Source: CAYUIS01 sp964444825
GTDB taxonomy: Bacteria > Chloroflexota > Anaerolineae > B4-G1
Reading direction: 5' to 3'
DNA: 18,917 nucleotides
NCBI GenBank assembly: GCA_964444825.1
Contig: CAYUIS010000102.1
Span: 1 to 18,917 of the forward strand
Within the stretch, counting starts at the first letter, position 1; the number at the start of each line of letters is the position of its first letter. A program made the translations under genes and the position numbers. Positions 13,858-18,917 of the stretch are shown one piece after another. The notes beneath the pieces are model-generated. The model was not told the DNA's origin, searched no databases, and saw only the letters and a list, made by a program, of their open reading frames with translations.

Positions 13858-16800
13858 ATGTCCAGCCTGAAACTGTTTCTGCTCGGTTCACCCTGCCTCG
13901 AACGGGATGGCGTGCCGCTCGACTTGCACACACGTAGGAAAAACATTGCCCTCGTCGCCTACCTGGCGGTGACACGTCAACACCACACACGTGAGACGCT
14001 GGTCACCCTGCTCTGGCCCGAGCTCGAACCGAGCCGGGCCCGTGCTGGCCTGCGTCGCAATCTCTCGCTGCTCAACAAGACCTTGGATGGTGAGTGGTTG
14101 GTCGTAGACCGGGAGCACGTTGGCACCGATCCTGACGCCGATCTCTGGCTGGACGTAGATCAGTTTCGCAGACTACTATCCGCCTGGCAAGACCACGGTC
14201 ACCCAGAGACCGATGTCTGTGCCGACTGCCTGACCGCTCTGGCCAAAGCCGTCAGTCTGTATCGGGATGACTTCCTGGCGGGCTTTAGCCTCTCCGATAG
14301 CGCAGGCTTTGACGAATGGCAGTTCTTCCAGACCGATAGTTTGCGCCGCGAACTCGCCTCGACCCTGGAGCGACTGGTGCGCGGTCACAATGCTCTGGGG
14401 GCGTACGAGCCAGCTATCCGGTTTGCCCTGCGCTGGCTGGCCCTCGACCCCTTGCACGAGCCGGTGCATCGCTGGCTGATGGTCCTGCACGCCCAGGCCG
14501 GTCAGCGCGCTGCCGCACTGCGCCAGTACCGGGAGTGCGCGCGCATCCTCAAGGAAGAGCTGGGGCTTTCTCCCTCAGAGGATACTGCATCCCTCTATGA
14601 GAAGATCCGAAGCGGGCAGGTAGGCGGTGAAGAGACGCCTATCCCAATTGCCTCACGTTGGCACAACCTGCCAGTCCAATCGACGCGATTCATCGGCCGG
14701 CGGAAGTTACTGACAGGGATCAAGAAACACCTGCAGAACCCTGATTGCCGGCTGTTGACCCTGGTCGGGCCAGGGGGCTGCGGCAAGACCCGGTTGGCCC
14801 TGGAGGCTGCCGGAGCTCTGTTGGATGAGTTCGTGCACGGCATTTTCTTCGTCCCCTTAGCCCCGCTTCAGTCGGTGGAGGCAATCCTGCCCACCGTGGC
14901 TCAAGCGGTCGGACTCTCTTTCCGCGGAACGACCGAAGGTGAGATGGAGGTCGAGCCTCGACAGCAACTGCTGGACTACCTGCGCCGGAAGCAGATGCTG
15001 CTCATTCTGGACAACTTTGAGCACCTGCTCGATGGGGTAGCACTGGTCACCGACATCCTCAACGTTACCCCCGGCGCTAGAGTCCTCGCTACCTCCCGCA
15101 CCAGGCTCAACCTACAGAGTGAGCACCTGTTGCCTGTGACCGGAATGGATCTCCCGGACACCGCCGCTGAGCTGTTCGTCACCAGCGCGCGCCGCGTGCG
15201 ACCGGACTTTGGGCTGACGACGGACAACCTGGCAGACGTGATTCGTATCTGTGACCTTGTGGGAGGGATGCCGTTGGCGATCCTGCTGGCGGCAGCCTGG
15301 GTGCAGATGCTGTCTCCGGCAGAGATCGTTGCCCAGATCAGCCGCAGCATCGACTTCCTGGAAACCGATCTGCGGGACCTGCCTGAACGGCACCGCAGTA
15401 TGCGGGCTGTCTTTGACCATTCGTGGAAACTGCTCGACGTGCGCGAGCGAGCGGTGATGCAGACGCTATCCATCTTTCGCAGCGGCTTCACCTGGAAAGC
15501 GGCGCAACAGGTTGCCAGCGTCTCACTCCAGGGGTTGAGGGCGCTGGTGGACAAGTCCTGGCTGCACCGCGCACCTATGGACAGGTTTGAAATGCACGAA
15601 CTCGTGCGGCAATACGCAGCGGAAAAGCTCGCCCAAACTCCCTCGGCCAGCCAGGCAGCGTACGACCAACACTCTGCCTACTACACATCCGCCCTGCAGC
15701 AGTGGGCGGCGGACCTGAAAGGATTCCAGCAGCAACAAGCACTGGCAGAGATGGATGTCGAGATTGAGAACGCACGTGTTGCCTGGGATTGGGCAGTGGT
15801 ACAAGGACAGATGAAGCAACTAGATCGGGCGATGGATGGCCTGTGTCTGTTCCACACGCGGCGCAGCCGCTATCAGGAGGGAGCAGCTCTTTGTCGCGCG
15901 GCCGCAGAGAGCCTGCAGACGGTAACACGTGCCATTGCCCTGAGAGTGCGGGCCAAGACTTTGGTATGGCAAAGTGCTTTCGAACAGGAGTTGGGACGCG
16001 TCGAGCTTTCCAGCAACCTGCTGCAGCAGAGCCTAGACCTTGTCGAGGAATTGGAGTTGTCTGGCCAGGACACACGAGCGGAAAAGGCAGCCATCCTGCT
16101 GCACCTGGGAGAGATAGCCTATGCCTCCGACTACAGGGAAGCCCAGGGGTTGTTCGAAGAGAGCCTGGAGCTGTGCCGGGTATCAGGTGACCGCTGGAGA
16201 ACGGCGTATGTACTGCGCGCCCTGGGGTCAGCGGCGCTGAATCTGGGCGACTACGGCGGGGCAAAACGATCGTACGAAGAAAGTCTGGCGATCCGGCGGG
16301 CGTTGGGCGACCAGTGGGGCATTGCAAACTCGCTCCAGGGGCTTAGTCGTGTCTCCCTATCCCTCGGAGAGATTGAGCAAGGCGAGCGTCTAGCGCGAGA
16401 GGGCATCGCGCTTTCGGAAGAGATCGGTGACCAGGCCGGTATTGTGAAGGGGCTCGGCAACTTGAGTCTACTGCTTCAGTGGTCCGGCCGGTTCGCCGAG
16501 GCCCAGGCGCTTCTGGAAAAAAGTGCAGCGATCTGCACCGACCTGGGGTTCCGGGTTGGGTTGGTCTATGCGCAGGCCCACCTGGGCACCACGGTGGGGC
16601 TCATAGGGAAATACGAACAGTCTCGCGCCCTGGCGTCCAAGTGTCTTGCCCTGGCTAGGGAGATCGGTCATTCCTGGGCAATGGGCTGGTCCTTGATGTT
16701 GCTGGGCGTCAGCGCCCTGGTTGAGAATGCGTACACAGAGGCCTGGCGCTTCATTCAGGAGAGCCTCTCCGTCTACCAGGAGGCCGGGCAGCAGGACTCA

Positions 16801-17193
16801 ACTGGCTTTGCCCTCGTTTTCTCCGGGATTGTGGCTCTCAGGTTGGGGCAGGTCTCTGTGGCGCGGCAACGCCTGTGCGAGGTGCTGCACCTGGATACGA
16901 CTATTGGGCGTTTTGGGTCCTCTGTGACTGCGGTGGCAGCAATGGCTCTGCTCCTGGCTGAACAAGGCCAACCAGAACGGGCTGTGGAGTTGTACGCCAC
17001 CGCGTCGCGTTATCCCCTCATCTCCAATTCGCGTTGGTTCAAGGACATCGTGGGCAAGCACATCGCGACCGTCGCCATGACCCTGTCGCCGCAGGTGGTC
17101 GCAGCGGCGCAGGAACGCGGAAGCGCCCGAGACCTGGATGCTACTGTGGCCGAGTTGTTGGTCGAGTTGGAAGAGTCAGACACAGAGCGGTAG
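13858..17193 (+). CDS. Large BTAD / NB-ARC-type ATPase / TPR transcriptional regulator (AfsR/MalT-like STAND protein)
   Basis: 1111 residues from the ATG at 13858, which has AGGGGAG 6 bases upstream; a TTG 48 bases earlier lies in the promoter. Residues 1-95 form a winged-helix DNA-binding domain, and about 97-255 the BTAD helical domain with the usual LALDPLHEPVHRWLM and RQYRECARILKEELGLSPSEDT blocks. Then comes a P-loop ATPase: Walker A LVGPGGCGKT (302-311), Walker B LLILDN (about 381-386), ATSRTRL, and a GGMPLAI motif (about 468-474). After about residue 600 many TPR repeats run to the end. Such STAND regulators sense a ligand or partner through the TPRs, exchange nucleotide and activate transcription. 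It faces the EthD-kinase-MFS operon and probably controls it. The family is common in Chloroflexota and Actinobacteria. Confidence 0.9.
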   Translation: MSSLKLFLLGSPCLERDGVPLDLHTRRKNIALVAYLAVTRQHHTRETLVTLLWPELEPSRARAGLRRNLSLLNKTLDGEWLVVDREHVGTDPDADLWLDVDQFRRLLSAWQDHGHPETDVCADCLTALAKAVSLYRDDFLAGFSLSDSAGFDEWQFFQTDSLRRELASTLERLVRGHNALGAYEPAIRFALRWLALDPLHEPVHRWLMVLHAQAGQRAAALRQYRECARILKEELGLSPSEDTASLYEKIRSGQVGGEETPIPIASRWHNLPVQSTRFIGRRKLLTGIKKHLQNPDCRLLTLVGPGGCGKTRLALEAAGALLDEFVHGIFFVPLAPLQSVEAILPTVAQAVGLSFRGTTEGEMEVEPRQQLLDYLRRKQMLLILDNFEHLLDGVALVTDILNVTPGARVLATSRTRLNLQSEHLLPVTGMDLPDTAAELFVTSARRVRPDFGLTTDNLADVIRICDLVGGMPLAILLAAAWVQMLSPAEIVAQISRSIDFLETDLRDLPERHRSMRAVFDHSWKLLDVRERAVMQTLSIFRSGFTWKAAQQVASVSLQGLRALVDKSWLHRAPMDRFEMHELVRQYAAEKLAQTPSASQAAYDQHSAYYTSALQQWAADLKGFQQQQALAEMDVEIENARVAWDWAVVQGQMKQLDRAMDGLCLFHTRRSRYQEGAALCRAAAESLQTVTRAIALRVRAKTLVWQSAFEQELGRVELSSNLLQQSLDLVEELELSGQDTRAEKAAILLHLGEIAYASDYREAQGLFEESLELCRVSGDRWRTAYVLRALGSAALNLGDYGGAKRSYEESLAIRRALGDQWGIANSLQGLSRVSLSLGEIEQGERLAREGIALSEEIGDQAGIVKGLGNLSLLLQWSGRFAEAQALLEKSAAICTDLGFRVGLVYAQAHLGTTVGLIGKYEQSRALASKCLALAREIGHSWAMGWSLMLLGVSALVENAYTEAWRFIQESLSVYQEAGQQDSTGFALVFSGIVALRLGQVSVARQRLCEVLHLDTTIGRFGSSVTAVAAMALLLAEQGQPERAVELYATASRYPLISNSRWFKDIVGKHIATVAMTLSPQVVAAAQERGSARDLDATVAELLVELEESDTER

Positions 17194-17250
17194 ATAACCC
17201 ATACCTCTGCCTTTTGCCATCCGTTTTTGGGATAAGTGGGGATATCACTA

Positions 17251-17279
17251 TTGACTCCCAGAACGTTTGTTCGTATAAT
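17251..17279 (+). promoter_or_regulatory. Strong promoter with a LexA-like box in its spacer
   Basis: TTGACT (17251-17256), 17-base spacer and perfect TATAAT (17274-17279). Start near 17286 leaves a very short leader with the GGGAGG site at its 5' end. In the spacer, GAAC-GTTT-GTTC (17261-17272) is followed by G, matching the Gram-positive LexA/Cheo box CGAAC-N4-GTTCG except for the first base. Bound LexA would cover both promoter boxes, so this radical SAM gene is probably damage-inducible. LexA motifs vary among phyla, so the match is suggestive. Confidence 0.65.
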
Positions 17280-17296
17280 AATGGTGGGAGGATATC

Positions 17297-18433
17297 GTGG
17301 GACCGCTGGAAAAGCTAAAGCTACTGGGACCGCCGACCTGCTTTGAGCCTGCCGAGGAGATCGGAGTGCCCCAACCGTCCACACGCAAGGACGACGATCT
17401 GAGCGGGGCCATCCACAATGCCGTGATGCCCAACGGCAAGCGCATCGCGCTGCTCAAGACGATGCTCACCTCCGCCTGTGAGCGGAACTGCGCCTACTGT
17501 GCTTTCCGGCAGGGCCGCGATTTCCGGCGTGCCACCTTCACTCCGGATGAATTGGCCCAGCTCTTTATGGGACTCCACCACAAGGGCATCGCAGAAGGTG
17601 TCTTTCTCAGTTCCGGTGTTGCTGGAGGGGGGCCCCGTGTCCAGGATCGCATTATTGCTACGGCGGAGCTGCTGCGTAGGCGCTACGAGTTCTCTGGCTA
17701 CATCCATCTCAAGATCATGCCCGGGGCGGAGCGGGAGCAGATACTGGCGGCGATGTATCTCGCAGATCGGGTCTCGGTCAACCTGGAAGCGCCCAACGCC
17801 GATCGCCTCGCCCAACTGGCCCCACGCAAGGTCTTTGACGTGGAACTGCTGCAGCGTCTGCGCTGGATCGAGGAGATTCGGCGGGAGATGCCTGGACGCT
17901 GGCCTAGCTCCTCCACCCAGTTTGTCGTCGGCGCCGTCGGCGAGAGCGATGTAGAACTCCTGACCACCACCGAGTACCTGCACCGGCAGACCGGCCTGGC
18001 GCGGGCCTATTTCAGCAGCTTTTCACCGGTGACCGATACGCCTCTGGAGAACCACCCACCCTCCTCGCCCCTCCGTGAGCACCGGTTGTACCAGTCCTCC
18101 TTCCTCCTGCGCGACTACGGTTTCACGGTGGAGGAGCTTCCCTTCCAGACCAGCGGAAACCTGCCGCTGGAGAGCGACCCCAAGCTGGCCTGGGCACGCC
18201 GGCATCTGACCCACGCCCCTGTCGAGTTAAACACAGCTGACCGGCGAGACCTCCTGCGCGTGCCCGGCCTCGGCCCCAAGGGAGTTGAAAAACTGCTGCG
18301 TGAGCGGCAACGGGGCAGGCTGCACGATCTCTCGGACCTGCGAAAACTCCAGATCCTCGCACGCCGTGCTGCGCCCTTCATCTTGCTGGACGGTCACCGC
18401 CCATCCCACCAACTCCCGCTGTGGCCTGTATAG
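17297..18433 (+). CDS. Putative DNA modification/repair radical SAM protein with C-terminal HhH (rSAM_link_UDG-like)
   Basis: 378 residues, GTG start with GGGAGG 6 bases upstream. The cluster motif CX3CX2C is Cys61, Cys65 and Cys68 in CERNCAYCAFRQG, followed by a radical SAM barrel (about 55-280) with SSGVAGGG (SAM-binding region, about 110-117) and IHLKIMPGA (about 137-145). Residues about 306-350 carry ELNTADRRDLLRVPGLGPKGVEKLL, a helix-hairpin-helix DNA-binding motif. This layout matches the family described as putative DNA modification/repair radical SAM proteins, often paired with a uracil-DNA-glycosylase-like gene. That partner is not next to it here. It differs from the 7889-9034 radical SAM protein in core sequence, so the two are not duplicates. 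The promoter has a LexA-like box. The reaction is not known. Confidence 0.85.
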   Translation: MGPLEKLKLLGPPTCFEPAEEIGVPQPSTRKDDDLSGAIHNAVMPNGKRIALLKTMLTSACERNCAYCAFRQGRDFRRATFTPDELAQLFMGLHHKGIAEGVFLSSGVAGGGPRVQDRIIATAELLRRRYEFSGYIHLKIMPGAEREQILAAMYLADRVSVNLEAPNADRLAQLAPRKVFDVELLQRLRWIEEIRREMPGRWPSSSTQFVVGAVGESDVELLTTTEYLHRQTGLARAYFSSFSPVTDTPLENHPPSSPLREHRLYQSSFLLRDYGFTVEELPFQTSGNLPLESDPKLAWARRHLTHAPVELNTADRRDLLRVPGLGPKGVEKLLRERQRGRLHDLSDLRKLQILARRAAPFILLDGHRPSHQLPLWPV

Positions 18434-18471
18434 TCAGGCTGGCGGCCCTGGTACGGACTGTGGGGCTGTGG

Positions 18472-18477
18472 TAGAAT
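18472..18477 (+). promoter_or_regulatory. Weak extended -10 promoter candidate before the last gene
   Basis: TGGTAGAAT (18469-18477) is an extended -10 element (TGn plus TAGAAT). No good -35 box is seen. It could start a transcript near 18484, 18 bases before the GTG of the last gene. Co-transcription from the radical SAM gene, 68 bases upstream, is equally possible. Confidence 0.35.
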
Positions 18478-18501
18478 GCCCGGCGTCAACGGAGCCGTAT
18501 T

Positions 18502-18917
18502 GTGACCATCCCTACTTCTGACGAGATAGCACGCCAGCGCGACTTCAAGTATCACCGCACCCAAGAGCGACAACTGCAATCCGTTGAGGAGGCCCAGGCA
18601 TTTGTCAATGAGGTGGGCTTTTGCCATTTTTGGCCTATCAAGGGAGCGGAACTTCCCAACCTGTTCCACGCCATTGCCGGTCGGACGCGGCCTGTGCCGA
18701 TGGAACACGACGACGCCGACATCAGTAAGTGCTGGGGCTGGAAGGACGACTCACTGGACAAAAAGTGGTGGTACTATGGCAAGCTGCTCCGGCGGCGGGC
18801 GACGTTGGTTTCCCTAGACATACTTCCACACTTCTACGCACTCAGCGAGAATTTTGGTGACATCCGGGACTACCTGGCCGAATACGAAGACGGCCGGATG
18901 ACGGCCGAGGCCAAGGC
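18502..18917 (+). CDS. AlkZ-related protein, 3' end outside the window
   Basis: An open frame starts at GTG 18502 with GGAG 7 bases upstream and runs off the window after 138 codons, with no stop. The visible protein has EEAQAFVNEVGFCHFWPIKGAELPNLFHAIAGR (about residues 29-61), an Asp/Trp-rich SKCWGWKDD (about 75-83), KKWWYYGKLLRRRATLVSLDILPHFYALSENFG (about 87-119) and YLAEYEDGRMTAEAK. From memory this resembles proteins annotated AlkZ-related or as winged-helix DNA-binding proteins; AlkZ is a glycosylase that unhooks azinomycin crosslinks. The catalytic QxQ motif of AlkZ is not seen in the visible part, so function is uncertain. It lies 68 bases after the radical SAM-HhH gene on the same strand, so a joint DNA-repair role is possible. 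Confidence 0.7.
   Translation, partial: MTIPTSDEIARQRDFKYHRTQERQLQSVEEAQAFVNEVGFCHFWPIKGAELPNLFHAIAGRTRPVPMEHDDADISKCWGWKDDSLDKKWWYYGKLLRRRATLVSLDILPHFYALSENFGDIRDYLAEYEDGRMTAEAK

Noticed and set aside
15575..16327. Minus-strand open frame of 250 codons opposite the TPR region of the large regulator
   Set aside because: Pro/Ser/Arg-rich low-information peptide. Helical TPR coding on the plus strand commonly leaves such frames open.
1..18917. CRISPR array, tRNA/rRNA genes, insertion sequence or prophage
   Set aside because: No regularly spaced repeats, no tRNA-like cloverleaf and no transposase, integrase or phage protein were seen on either strand by reading.

Overview
This is a G+C-rich bacterial window with ordinary sigma70/sigmaA promoters, good Shine-Dalgarno sequences, many ATGA/GTGA gene overlaps and TGA used as a normal stop. 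A very large regulator of winged-helix/BTAD + NB-ARC-type ATPase + TPR architecture, together with EthD, phosphotransferase and MFS genes, fits the phylum Chloroflexota (Anaerolineae-like lineages) best. That placement is inferred from gene content only. No tRNA, rRNA, CRISPR array, insertion sequence or origin was seen.

Left part (1-6895), mostly efflux and detoxification. A small two-helix membrane protein (+) faces a minus-strand operon encoding a ribbon-helix-helix-like regulator, a VOC/glyoxalase-fold protein and an MFS exporter. A 346-bp divergent control region follows. It holds two opposed near-consensus promoters, each with a dyad at its start point. To its right is a plus-strand operon: TetR regulator, ABC ATPase of the DrrA/CcmA type, and two ABC-2 permeases. 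A 24-bp imperfect inverted repeat framed by 18-bp direct repeats lies between the ATPase and the first permease.

Middle part (6896-10883), an unusual cassette. Behind tandem promoters stand four tightly spaced or overlapping plus-strand genes: an AlkD-like HEAT-repeat protein, a spore-photoproduct-lyase-like radical SAM protein with a C-terminal helix-hairpin-helix (HhH) module, a second AlkD-like protein, and an alpha-toroid (squalene-cyclase/prenyltransferase-like) protein interrupted by one in-frame TGA. This is the best candidate for an undescribed DNA repair or DNA modification system.

Right part (10943-18917). A minus-strand operon, EthD protein - APH-fold kinase - MFS exporter, diverges from the 1111-residue BTAD/ATPase/TPR regulator. 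Beyond it is a second radical SAM + HhH protein of the 'DNA modification/repair' type. Its promoter has a GAAC-N4-GTTC (Gram-positive LexA-like) box in the spacer. The window ends inside a gene that resembles AlkZ-related proteins.

Taken together, three export/detoxification operons alternate with DNA-repair-type genes (two AlkD-like, two radical SAM-HhH, one AlkZ-like). I infer a chromosomal neighbourhood for dealing with toxic or DNA-damaging small molecules. The sequence suggests this theme but does not prove it.
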